Source of the DNA: Opitutus sp. GAS368
GTDB lineage: Bacteria > Verrucomicrobiota > Verrucomicrobiia > Chthoniobacterales > Chthoniobacteraceae
Assembly: GCA_943329925.2 (NCBI GenBank)
Contig: CALQFT020000005.1
Coordinates: 1 to 58,352 of the forward strand
DNA: 58,352 nucleotides
Direction of reading: 5' to 3'
Positions within the stretch are counted from its first letter, which is position 1. Each line of letters begins with the position of its first letter. The position numbers and the translations under genes were made by a program. Shown here piece after piece: positions 27,468-36,707 of this stretch. The notes below the pieces were generated by a model, which saw only the letters and a program-made list of their open reading frames with translations, was not told the DNA's origin and made no database searches.

Positions 27468-28994
27468 ATGATGCGCACCACAGCTCTCGCCACGTTATTG
27501 TTGGTTCCTGTAATGGCCTCCGCGCAACTGTCCCCGGCGCCCAGACCTGAAAAGCCAAATTTCATCGTTATTAATATCGATGATTTGGGATACGCCGACA
27601 TCGCTCCGTTTGGTTCAACACTAAACCGCACGCCCAACCTCGAGCGAATGGCGGCAGAGGGTATGAAGCTGACCAGTCATTACGCGGCTCCAGTCTGTTC
27701 TCCCTCGCGAGCGGCCCTGATGACCGGGTGTTATCCCAAGCGCGTTTTAGCCATTCCACACGTTTTGTTTCCGGGGTCGGCTATTGGTTTAAATCCCGAG
27801 GAACAAACCGTCGCCAAAGTCCTCAAGGAGGTCGGTTATTCCACCGCTTGTATCGGCAAGTGGCACTTGGGAGATCAGCCCGAATTTCTGCCGACGCGCC
27901 ACGGCTTCGATCATTATTACGGGATTCCTTATTCCAACGATATGGGAACGGCGGCCGATGGTTCCAAAAGCAGCCTCGGGGAACCGCTTCCGCAACCGAA
28001 ACAAGGCGCAAATAAAAATCCCGAGGCGGACGACGCCACCGGACTCCGTGGAAACAATCAGCCGCCGCTTCCCTTGATAAAGGACCACAAGGTCGTTGAA
28101 CGGGTGGTTGCGGAAGGGCAGCAGTCTATTACGCAGCGCTACACCGACGAAGCGCTCAAGTTCATCCAAGCGAATAAAGACCATCCCTTCTTTCTGTATC
28201 TACCGCACACTGCGGTTCATTTCCCCATCTATCCCGGTCGCAATTTCCAATTCAAATCGCCCAACGGCATTTACAGCGATTGGGTGGAAGAGGTGGACTG
28301 GAGCGTTGGGCAAATTTTGGATTCTGTGCGAGCGCTCAAACTCGACGCCAAGACATTGGTCCTCTTCACCTCAGACAATGGCGGCACGCAAAAGGCTAAA
28401 AACACCCCGTTGCGAGGCTTCAAGGCCAGTACTTGGGAAGGTGGCATGCGCGTCTCCACTATCGCGTGGTGGCCCAAGCAAATCCCGGCCGGGGCGTCTA
28501 CTGACGAGATAACCAGCATGATGGATGTCCTCCCGACGCTGGCCTCACTCGGCGGGGCGAAGCTGCCCACACGCAAAATCGATGGTGGCAATATCTGGCC
28601 GATTCTCGCCGGAGAACCCGGAGCAAAATCGCCGCACGCTAACGTCTTCTACTTTTTCCGCGGGTTGAAGCTGGAGGCCGTCCGATCGGGTGCATGGAAG
28701 CTCCACCTCGCAGCGTCCGGTGGTGGTGGCAAAAATCCCGGACCTGCCGGCTCGCCGACAAAAGCTCAAGATGCCAATCCACGGCTCTACAATCTGGCTG
28801 AGGATATTGGGGAATCCAAAAATATTGCGGTTGAAAATCCCGAAATCGTGGCGAGACTCAAGGAGTTGAGCACTGGAATGCAAGGCGATCTTGGTTTGGA
28901 AGGCGTTGGGCCAGGCTGCCGTGAAATGGGCCGCGTTGCTCATCCGCAGGTCTTCATTAGTCAGGACGGAAAGACGTTGCCCGGATTTGATTAA
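27468..28994 (+). CDS. Exported sulfatase (arylsulfatase-like, Cys-type)
   Basis: NFIVINIDDLGYADIAPFGS, formylglycine motif CSPSRAALMTG, GKWHLGD, TSDNGG. Confidence 0.95.
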   Translation: MMRTTALATLLLVPVMASAQLSPAPRPEKPNFIVINIDDLGYADIAPFGSTLNRTPNLERMAAEGMKLTSHYAAPVCSPSRAALMTGCYPKRVLAIPHVLFPGSAIGLNPEEQTVAKVLKEVGYSTACIGKWHLGDQPEFLPTRHGFDHYYGIPYSNDMGTAADGSKSSLGEPLPQPKQGANKNPEADDATGLRGNNQPPLPLIKDHKVVERVVAEGQQSITQRYTDEALKFIQANKDHPFFLYLPHTAVHFPIYPGRNFQFKSPNGIYSDWVEEVDWSVGQILDSVRALKLDAKTLVLFTSDNGGTQKAKNTPLRGFKASTWEGGMRVSTIAWWPKQIPAGASTDEITSMMDVLPTLASLGGAKLPTRKIDGGNIWPILAGEPGAKSPHANVFYFFRGLKLEAVRSGAWKLHLAASGGGGKNPGPAGSPTKAQDANPRLYNLAEDIGESKNIAVENPEIVARLKELSTGMQGDLGLEGVGPGCREMGRVAHPQVFISQDGKTLPGFD

Positions 28995-29513
28995 ACAAAG
29001 TTTCACATCCAGCCAGAATGCAACCCAAGGAGTGATACCATCTCTTTTAGGTTTATGGATGATTAAAAGACCTCAGCACCTGGGAGAGAAGGACCAGGTT
29101 TCTTCAAGATTTGGTATTATTGGAGTTTGGCGAGCAGAGAGCTGGGCGTTTGGCTTGATGTTCAGGAAAGCCCATTAGGAGCGGGGTAAACAAACGTTCA
29201 GACAAAACCTCTCCAAATTGCTGAACTATCTGGGTAAAAAAGCAGAAGCCAAAGAAAGCCGCTCCCTCAGATCGGAGCACCAAAGGAATCAAAATCAAAT
29301 CAGAGCAGCAGCGGGTTTACGAAATGCTCGGGATCGACTGGAAGTAGGCATTTCAGGCGGTGAAATTATAGCTTCCGGCAGGATGGCTTTGTAGTGCGTT
29401 TTTTGGTAACCCGCTATTCTATAAGTATTTCAGGGCGAGTGTAAGAAACTTGAGTTATGGAATGCCTGTGCTTTTGGCTTTATCTTTGCGCTCAGTTCTT
29501 CTATCGCCGCTGA

Positions 29514-30389
29514 GTGTCAAATTCTCTAGCTATTGGATTCGTTGGAACCGGCGTGATGGGGCGTAGCATGGCTTCTCATCTGCTCCATGCCGGCCATACC
29601 GTGCATGTTTACAATCGCACCCGTGAAAAGGCGCAAACTTTGCTCGATGCCGGCGCGCATTGGCACGAATCCCCCGGCGAGGTGGCCGCTGCGTCGGATG
29701 TTATTATTACAATGCTTGGATTCCCCACCGATGTGGAAACTTGTTATTTCGCCGAAGGCGGCATTATAGAAAAAGCGAAGCAGGGCGCGCTTTTGATTGA
29801 TATGACGACCTCCAGTCCATTGTTGGCCCAACGCATTTCCGTCGCGGCGGCTGCGCGCGGCTTGGAGGCTTTGGATGCGCCGGTTTCAGGCGGGGATATC
29901 GGCGCCCGTGAGGCGCGGTTGGTGATTATGGTCGGCGGCGAGGCGGCCGCTTTCGAGCGCGCCAAACCTGTGTTGGAATTGTTGGGCAAGAACATCGCAC
30001 TTTTGGGTGCCGCTGGAGCCGGTCAACACTGTAAAATGGCCAATCAAATCGCCGTCGCTGTCGGGATGGTGGCTTGGTGCGAGGCGCTCGCCTACGCCCA
30101 GAAGGCTGGATTGGCTCCCGCAGCCGTGCATCAAAGTATCAGTGGCGGCGCCGCTGGAAGCTGGGCGCTTACTACTTTGGCTCCGCGCGCGCTTTCTGGC
30201 GACTTTGCCCCCGGCTTTTACGTCAAACACATCCTCAAAGACATGCGCATTGCTTTGGATAGCGCCGCTGAGTTGCATCTGGATCTCCCAGGACTTGCCA
30301 TCGCCCGCAAGCTCTACGAACAGGTCGCCGAGCGGGGTTGGGAAGACTGTGGCACCCAGGCCCTTTATCGTTTGTACCTCGCCCAATGA
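29514..30389 (+). CDS. NAD(P)-dependent beta-hydroxyacid dehydrogenase (tartronate semialdehyde reductase-like)
   Basis: GFVGTGVMGRSMASHLLHAGHTVHVYNRT, DAPVSGGDIGAREARLVIMVGGE, GAGQHCKMANQI. GTG start. Confidence 0.92.
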   Translation: MSNSLAIGFVGTGVMGRSMASHLLHAGHTVHVYNRTREKAQTLLDAGAHWHESPGEVAAASDVIITMLGFPTDVETCYFAEGGIIEKAKQGALLIDMTTSSPLLAQRISVAAAARGLEALDAPVSGGDIGAREARLVIMVGGEAAAFERAKPVLELLGKNIALLGAAGAGQHCKMANQIAVAVGMVAWCEALAYAQKAGLAPAAVHQSISGGAAGSWALTTLAPRALSGDFAPGFYVKHILKDMRIALDSAAELHLDLPGLAIARKLYEQVAERGWEDCGTQALYRLYLAQ

Positions 30390-31150
30390 GCACTTCACCT
30401 CTCTTTCGCAACCGAGTCCTCGCAGGCGAGTGGCTCGCAGGCACCTTCCTCAATCTCGGCTCCGCCTTGACGGCGGAAATAGCCGGCCGTTCGGGCTTCG
30501 ACTGGCTCATGCTCGATTTTGAGCACGGCCCGGGTTCGGACGAGACCCTGCTTCAACAGTTGCAGGCCGTTTCGGGAACCGCCGCCGCTACCATAGTCCG
30601 TCTGGCTGCCAATGAGACGCCCCGCTTTAAGCGAGCGCTGGATCTCGGGGCGGGCGGGGTGATGGTACCCTACGTCAATTCCGCCGAGGAGGCGCGCGCT
30701 GCTGTGGCTGCCGTTCGTTATCCGCCCCACGGCATTCGCGGGGTCTCCAAGTTCAATCGTGCCGCGGGATTCGGGCAGGATTTCGACGACTACTACGCGC
30801 ACGCTCACGAGCGCTTGGTGACCATGGTTCAAATCGAAACTCCGGAAGCCCTGCTCAATCTGGACGCTATTGCTGCCGTAGACGGAGTCGACGTCCTCTT
30901 CGTGGGGCCTTTGGATTTGACCACCAACATGGGGATCCAAGGCCAGTTTGAGCACCCCTCCTTCGTCCAGGCCCGTCTTCAAGTCGCCCAGGCGGCTCGG
31001 CAGGCAGGGAAGGCGGCTGGCATTCTGGCCACGGCGCCGACTCAGGTGGAAACCTTGCGCGCCGAAGGTTATTCGGTGCTCGCTTTGGGTAGCGATGGAG
31101 CTGCCGTTAGCGCGGGGTTGCGACAGTCTTTGGTTTCGCTCCGTGCCTGA
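30386..31150 (+). CDS. HpcH/HpaI aldolase (2-dehydro-3-deoxyglucarate aldolase-like)
   Basis: Start ATG 30386 overlaps the preceding stop (ATGA). GRSGFDWLMLDFEHGPGSDETL, VMVPYVNSAEEARAAVAAVRYPPHGIRG. Confidence 0.92.
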   Translation: MSTSPLFRNRVLAGEWLAGTFLNLGSALTAEIAGRSGFDWLMLDFEHGPGSDETLLQQLQAVSGTAAATIVRLAANETPRFKRALDLGAGGVMVPYVNSAEEARAAVAAVRYPPHGIRGVSKFNRAAGFGQDFDDYYAHAHERLVTMVQIETPEALLNLDAIAAVDGVDVLFVGPLDLTTNMGIQGQFEHPSFVQARLQVAQAARQAGKAAGILATAPTQVETLRAEGYSVLALGSDGAAVSAGLRQSLVSLRA

Positions 31151-31197
31151 TAGCTCCCCAAAATTTTCTATTATTCGGTAACTTTTACTCTTTCCCG

Positions 31198-32484
31198 ATG
31201 CGCCTCGCACAAATGCACATTACGCCGATCGCCCTTGGCGATCCGCCGCTTCTTAACGCAGCTGGATTGCACGCGCCGTACGCGCTGCGCACCGTGGTAG
31301 AACTCGTCACTGAGGACGGGATTTCCGGGTTGGCGGAGGTGCCCGGCAGCCTCGCTGTCGACGCTCTTCTAAATGAGGCACGCGCCGTAGTTTTGGGGGC
31401 GGATCCCCTGAACTGGCATGCGCTCAAGGCCCGTTTGGAAACGTATTTTCAACCCGAGTCCTCCGCTGCAAGGGGAGACGCGCCTTGGGATCAACGTAAA
31501 GTGGTGCAGGTTTTCAGTGCCTTGGACGTCGCCTGTCTGGACATTGCGGGAAAGGCCTTCGGCGTCCCTGTTGCCACGCTACTTGGCGGGGTTGTCCGCG
31601 AAAAAGTACCGTACTCCGCCTACCTCTTCTACAAATACGAGGGTGCCGGGGGCGTTTTGGAGTTCGACACCGATCCCAATGCCACGGGTTGGGACGCCGC
31701 TCGCCAACGTCCCGCTTTGGACGCCGATGGGATTGTCGCCCAAGCTCAGGCTATGGTGGAGGAGTTTGGCTTTCGTTCGCTTAAACTTAAAGGCGGCGTT
31801 TTTGAACCTGCGCTGGAAGTGGAATCCTTGCGCGCTTTGCGCTCCGCCTTCGGTCCTGGGGTGCCCATTCGCTACGATCCAAACGCCCTCTGGACGGTGG
31901 AAACCGCCATCCGTTATGGGCGTGAATTGGAAGACGTGCTGGAATATTTCGAGGATCCAGTGCGGGGACAGGCGGCCATGGCCGAAGTGCGCCGCTCAGT
32001 AAAGTTGCCCTTCGCCACCAACATGTGTACGACATCCTTTGCCGATCTTCCCGGAAGCGTACTCTCTCATTCAGAGGATATTATTTTAACCGACCATCAT
32101 TATTGGGGTGGCCTGCATTCCTCGATGGAGTTGGCCGCATTCTGCCGGAGCTTTGACCGGGGCATTTCGATGCACTCCAACAATCACGCCGGAATTTCCA
32201 TGGCCGCCATGACGCATCTCGGCGCGGCAATGCCCAATTTAAGCTACGCGCTCGACACTCATTACCCCTGGCAGTGGGAGGAAATTATTATCGGTGGGCG
32301 GCTTCCTATTGAGGACGGTTGCGTCTCACTACCCAAAGGCCCCGGACTCGGGGTGGAGTTGGACCGCCCGGCTTTGGCGCGAGCCCACGAGTCTTATCTG
32401 CGTTGCGGCTTGGCGGAGCGCGATGACCAGGTGGAGATGCAAAAGAAGGTTCCCGGATGGACCTTCAAAGCCACCCGCTGGTAG
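31198..32484 (+). CDS. Glucarate dehydratase-like enolase-superfamily enzyme
   Basis: RSLKLKGGVFEPALEVESLRALR, YDPNALWTVETAIRYGRELEDVLEYFEDPVRG, LPFATNMCTTSF, HSNNHAGISMAAMTHLGAAMPNLSYALDTHYPWQ, glucarate-dehydratase-like. Confidence 0.88.
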   Translation: MRLAQMHITPIALGDPPLLNAAGLHAPYALRTVVELVTEDGISGLAEVPGSLAVDALLNEARAVVLGADPLNWHALKARLETYFQPESSAARGDAPWDQRKVVQVFSALDVACLDIAGKAFGVPVATLLGGVVREKVPYSAYLFYKYEGAGGVLEFDTDPNATGWDAARQRPALDADGIVAQAQAMVEEFGFRSLKLKGGVFEPALEVESLRALRSAFGPGVPIRYDPNALWTVETAIRYGRELEDVLEYFEDPVRGQAAMAEVRRSVKLPFATNMCTTSFADLPGSVLSHSEDIILTDHHYWGGLHSSMELAAFCRSFDRGISMHSNNHAGISMAAMTHLGAAMPNLSYALDTHYPWQWEEIIIGGRLPIEDGCVSLPKGPGLGVELDRPALARAHESYLRCGLAERDDQVEMQKKVPGWTFKATRW

Positions 32485-32608
32485 GAAGTATCCGGCCTGG
32501 AAATGATTCCGCGCTGTGGTCTTACGTTGAGGGTGGGTTCCCTCAACTCGTTCTCATTCGTCAAGCCGCCTATTGCCCATGGCCTCCCTGTTTGGGCGGT
32601 AGGAGAAC

Positions 32609-32923
32609 CTAATGCGGTGCTGTATTTTGCGGAACGACGCCCTGTTTTTCGCTGGAGGAGCGAAATAATGCGCGCCTGATCGCGTCCAACAAAAGCCCAA
32701 CTCCTGTGCCAACTGCCAGCCCGAACGGTCCGAAGAGTAGGGACATGGCCGCTATGCGCATTGCCACGGCCGCGGCTGGAATCTCGATGCCTTTGAGCCG
32801 GGGACTGGCCACGGTGATCACCATGTAAATCTCGGCGAGCACCAATCCTGAAAAGGCACACCATTTGACTAAGGAAGGACGTTTTTTCTCCACGACCGTT
32901 ATTTTCCCTCGGAGTCGGAACAA
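32609..32923 (-). CDS. Small hypothetical membrane protein
   Basis: 104 aa with two hydrophobic segments; no family recognised. Confidence 0.5.
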   Translation of the reverse strand: MFRLRGKITVVEKKRPSLVKWCAFSGLVLAEIYMVITVASPRLKGIEIPAAAVAMRIAAMSLLFGPFGLAVGTGVGLLLDAIRRALFRSSSEKQGVVPQNTAPH

Positions 32924-33022
32924 AGTCGAGCCACTCGCATTGCTATGGGATGATTATCTAATGTGGGCGGCGTTGTTGTGGTTCTGTTTCTATAATGTTT
33001 GCTAAACCCGACGGAGAGGGAG

Positions 33023-33041
33023 GGCGAGCGCGTTGCTCGCC
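33023..33041. other. GC-rich hairpin GGCGAGC-GCGTT-GCTCGCC
   Basis: Perfect 7-bp stem followed by TCTCTT on plus strand, in the divergent intergenic region. Confidence 0.4.
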
Positions 33042-33145
33042 TCTCTTGGAGTGAGCTGATTTTGGAGGTGTCAGAATCATTTAGATTTGGTTGGGTTTTG
33101 GGTTGAGAAAATTTGTCAGTTAGTTTCAATTTAAGAAACGCCCCG

Positions 33146-33604
33146 ATGAAACTCCGACTAACACTTCTTCTTTCCCTAGCTTTATCGGCTGGAGCCTGCC
33201 AGCGAGGCCGCCTTTCGCCCGTGGTAAACAACGCGCCCAGCAACGCGCCCAGCAACGCGCCCAGTGCCGCCCCAGCTCATGCATCTCCCAAGACTGTATT
33301 GGCCAGCTCGGAGAAAGCTGGAAAAACAGCTGAGGCCGAGCGTCTTGCGTCAAAGCGCAAGCGCCTTGCCGCGGCCCGTCGAGCCCGCACCCGTGCGCTG
33401 GCTTCTGCTTCTTTGGAAGCGGGTCGGCAAATGCTGCGAGATTCACTTGATGAATCCGCGCTCAAAGCCTTTCGTGAAGCAGTGCGTCTTAACAGCCGTT
33501 CCGCCGAAGCTTGGTTAGGAATTGCCTACGTTTGTGAACGTTCGGGCAACGTGAAGGACGCAATTGTCGCATTCAAGGAAGCCAAAAAGCTCTGGGGAAT
33601 GTAA
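33146..33604 (+). CDS. Putative lipoprotein with short TPR-like C-terminus
   Basis: MKLRLTLLLSLALSAGAC lipobox, Ala/Pro linker, C-terminal ALKAFREAVRLNSRSAEAWLGIAYVCERSGNVKDAIVAFKEAKKL. Confidence 0.75.
   Translation: MKLRLTLLLSLALSAGACQRGRLSPVVNNAPSNAPSNAPSAAPAHASPKTVLASSEKAGKTAEAERLASKRKRLAAARRARTRALASASLEAGRQMLRDSLDESALKAFREAVRLNSRSAEAWLGIAYVCERSGNVKDAIVAFKEAKKLWGM
33230..33264 (+). repeat. 12-bp in-frame tandem repeat (aacgcgcccagc, about 2.9 copies; encodes NAPS)
   Basis: Direct reading. Confidence 0.93.
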
Positions 33605-33748
33605 TTTCGGGGAGCTTAAGCGGCTCTAAGCACTAGGTGACAAGGGGTGCTGCAAAGTTGCCTCCAGACGGCGTTTCCCCCTTTTCTTTTTGCCTTCGCC
33701 CGCTTCAATTCATTGAAGCCCGGTAGGTTCTGTTAGTTTTGTTCTGCT

Positions 33749-34114
33749 ATGTTCCAGGTGGTTTTTAACGATATCAGTGCGGCAGAAATGTCGGCGCTCC
33801 CGACCGAACTGCAACTGGACTTGCTTTCGGATTTCGAAGTACTTCCAGAGGACGTGGATAAGGCCGACCCCGAGAGATTCGGGGTCATCGAACGCGATGG
33901 TAAAAAGCTATTTCGCTACCGGGTAAAGGACTACCGGATTTACTTTGAACGCGCGCCTGAAGGGATCACTGTTCATCGTGTGCTGCATCGCAACACGTTC
34001 CGAGACTTCCTGTTCCGGGCTTCCTTGCCTATGCCCACTGAGGACGTTGAACTGGCCCGGCAACGCAAGTTCTGGGAACTGATTGACGAAGGGCGCGCGG
34101 CGAGAAAGGCCTGA
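33749..34114 (+). CDS. RelE/ParE-fold-like protein (possible toxin-family member)
   Basis: 121 aa; VIERDGKKLFRYRVKDYRIYFERAPEGITVHRVLHRNTFRDFLFR resembles RelE-family strand pattern. Confidence 0.6.
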   Translation: MFQVVFNDISAAEMSALPTELQLDLLSDFEVLPEDVDKADPERFGVIERDGKKLFRYRVKDYRIYFERAPEGITVHRVLHRNTFRDFLFRASLPMPTEDVELARQRKFWELIDEGRAARKA

Positions 34115-34118
34115 GAGG

Positions 34119-35288
34119 ATGATTCACTCGCTATGCGCCGACGAAGCTCGGAGGTGTCTCGCATTCCCCATTTGCGAGGAGAAGATCTTTCTGGCGCACG
34201 CCGCTGTTACGCCCTTGCCGCGGGTAGTTGCGGAGGCGATGGCGAACTACGCCATGCAATCCTCGCGAATGCCGCAGGAGTTCGCCGAGGTGTTACGCGA
34301 TATTCGTGCGACCCGTCAGCTCGCGGCCAAACTCATTGGGGCACGTTGGGAGGAAATCGCGTTGTTGGGGCCTACTTCGCTCGGGTTGAGCCTCTTCGCT
34401 AACGGGATTGCGTGGGTACCCGGCGACGAGTTGGTGTGTTATGGCGATGATTATCCCGCCAATGTCTATCCCTGGCTTGAGCTGGAACGTCGTGGCGTAG
34501 TCGTGCATCGCTTGCGTACGGAGCAGCCCGGGGAGGTGACGCCGGCCCTCGTACAAGCCGCGCTGACGCCGCGCACGCGAATGGTCGCCTTGGCCAGTTG
34601 CCATTTCTTTAGCGGGCGGCGCTTGGAGGTGGAAGCTATCGGCGCTCTTTTGCACGAGCGCGGTGTGTTGTTTGCGCTGGACGCGATCCAGACCCTTGGC
34701 GCCTTTCCTTTGGATGTAGTTCGTGCGCATGTTGATATGCTTAGCGCAGATGCCCACAAGTGGTTGCTTGGCCCCATGGCCATGGGCATCGTCTACGTCG
34801 CTCAACGGCACTTTGAAACGGTCCGCCCGACGCTGCTTGGGGCGTGGAATGTGCATTCACCCAAGTTTCTCACTCAAGACACCATTGAGTTTGTTCCGAC
34901 GGCGCAACGGTACGAACCCGGGGTTTTGAATGCCAGCGGGGTTTACGGGATGAAGGCCGCATTGGAGCTTTTACTTGGAGTGGGCGTTGAAAACGTGGCA
35001 GTGAAGTTGCTCGAACTCAAGGAGGTATTGCTCTCGCTGTTACTCCCGCTGGGCTTTGAGGTGCTGGGGCCGACTCGCGGTCCTCTGGCGAGCGGCATCA
35101 CTACGGTGTGGCATCCCACGGTGGCGGCCGCGGTTTTATTTGAGGCCCTTGAAAAGGCGGGAATCACCGCTTCGCTTCGCTTTGATCGTTCGGGCCGGGA
35201 GTATCTGCGTTTCAGTCCCCATTTTTACAACACGGCGCAGGAATTAGCGAAAGTAGGAGAAGTTCTGGCGGGGGCTTTGTCGTGCTAA
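34119..35288 (+). CDS. Class V aminotransferase (cysteine desulfurase-like)
   Basis: Track ORF 34083..35288; start MIHSLCADEARR. DAIQTLGAFPLDV, SADAHKWLLGPMAMGIVYV PLP-lysine motif. Confidence 0.9.
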   Translation: MIHSLCADEARRCLAFPICEEKIFLAHAAVTPLPRVVAEAMANYAMQSSRMPQEFAEVLRDIRATRQLAAKLIGARWEEIALLGPTSLGLSLFANGIAWVPGDELVCYGDDYPANVYPWLELERRGVVVHRLRTEQPGEVTPALVQAALTPRTRMVALASCHFFSGRRLEVEAIGALLHERGVLFALDAIQTLGAFPLDVVRAHVDMLSADAHKWLLGPMAMGIVYVAQRHFETVRPTLLGAWNVHSPKFLTQDTIEFVPTAQRYEPGVLNASGVYGMKAALELLLGVGVENVAVKLLELKEVLLSLLLPLGFEVLGPTRGPLASGITTVWHPTVAAAVLFEALEKAGITASLRFDRSGREYLRFSPHFYNTAQELAKVGEVLAGALSC

Positions 35289-35425
35289 ATGAAGCGGGGC
35301 GGGTTCAATATGAGATTACGAGTCTAGATTTCTATGCGAAGAAGGGGTGACACCGTGAACTCTTCTTGTAGCTTAACGCGTCTTCGTTGAAGAATCAGAT
35401 TTTGTTAGTTGGATGCTTTTAAGTT

Positions 35426-36607
35426 ATGAAGAATGCGATTATCGTTTCCTCGGATGTGTCTTGGCGCACCGTGATGGAGGGTACTCTTCTTGCCAGAGGT
35501 TGGCAGGTGGCGTCTGTAGAAACACTTTCTCCCGGTGATCATCCCGACCCGGCAAGTGTTCACGCGGTGGTTGTGGACTCCGCGTCCATCGATGCCTCTG
35601 CCGTCGCCGCTTGGCTCGGTGCAATGGGCTCAGGCTTGAAGGTTCCCCTGATCATGGCCCCCGGTTTGAAACAGGTCGAAGCGCTGGCCGACGCGATAGA
35701 AGTCCCCACAACTCCGGTCAAGGCTTCCGGTGAAGTCATTCTTCGTTTCTGGGGCGTGCGCGGTTCGATTCCAACTCCCGGTCCCAACACCGTTTTTTAT
35801 GGAGGCAATACCTCCTGCGTGGAACTGGACGCTGACGGGCAAATTATCATCCTGGACGCAGGCAGCGGAATCCGCGCTTTGGGCAACAGTCTGATGGGGC
35901 GCGCCGCCGCCTCGAAGAAGAAGTTGGATTTACATCTGCTTATTACCCACACGCATTGGGATCATATTCAAGGGCTGCCCTTTTTTGTTCCCGCGTATAT
36001 TCCAACCAACCATCTGCGAGTGGTGGGGTATAAGGCCGTGTGTCACCATCTTGGTGAAGTACTTGCCAAGCAAATGGATTCCACATACTTCCCGATCGCC
36101 ATGGAAGATATGCCATCGCATCCTGACGTGGAGGAGGTCGACGATCATTTCGAATGTGGGCCGGTGAAAGTCGTCGCGTTTTTTACCAATCATCCAGGTC
36201 GCTGTGCCGGGTTCCGTCTGGAAACCAGCGCGGGTTCGGTCGTCTACATGTCCGACAACGAGCTCAACCACCATGGCCAAGCGACTCACCTTCCTCGAGA
36301 AACCTCCGACCATCTTTATAAGCGTCTGATTGACACCATCAAGGGCACCAGAATCCTAATTCACGACGCCCAGTACACCCTCGCCGAATACGAGTCTAAA
36401 ATCGGTTGGGGCCACTCTGCCGTTGAGGACGTCATCGAAATGGCCGCCGCTGCCGAGGTGGAGCATCTTTACTTGTTCCATCATGATCCCACCCGTTCCG
36501 ACGCGGACATCAATCGCATCGTGCAACAATGTCGCGCCACGGCTCGAGAAAAGGGCTGGCCCATGTTGATTGACGCCGCACGGGAAGGGATGGAGATCGC
36601 CTTGTAG
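35426..36607 (+). CDS. MBL-fold metallo-hydrolase with N-terminal receiver-like domain
   Basis: C-terminal LRFWGVRGSIPTPGPNTVFYGGNTSCVEL...LLITHTHWDHIQGLPFF; N-terminal about 85 aa KNAIIVSSDVSWRTVMEGTLLARGWQV...HAVVVDSASID receiver-like. Confidence 0.88.
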   Translation: MKNAIIVSSDVSWRTVMEGTLLARGWQVASVETLSPGDHPDPASVHAVVVDSASIDASAVAAWLGAMGSGLKVPLIMAPGLKQVEALADAIEVPTTPVKASGEVILRFWGVRGSIPTPGPNTVFYGGNTSCVELDADGQIIILDAGSGIRALGNSLMGRAAASKKKLDLHLLITHTHWDHIQGLPFFVPAYIPTNHLRVVGYKAVCHHLGEVLAKQMDSTYFPIAMEDMPSHPDVEEVDDHFECGPVKVVAFFTNHPGRCAGFRLETSAGSVVYMSDNELNHHGQATHLPRETSDHLYKRLIDTIKGTRILIHDAQYTLAEYESKIGWGHSAVEDVIEMAAAAEVEHLYLFHHDPTRSDADINRIVQQCRATAREKGWPMLIDAAREGMEIAL

Positions 36608-36707
36608 CAGGACTTGCTCCCCGGAAAAGTTCCTGGGGAACTTCCTCGTTGCGTGGTCCTTCATTCTTTCTCTCGCTCATTTCGATTTTTCCCCCGCGCG
36701 ATTCGTC

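Noticed and set aside
36627-36643. AAGTTCC-TGG-GGAACTT hairpin as a terminator between the MBL and LptF/G genes
   Set aside because: 7-bp stem but no following T-tract and the next gene is co-oriented; too weak to call.
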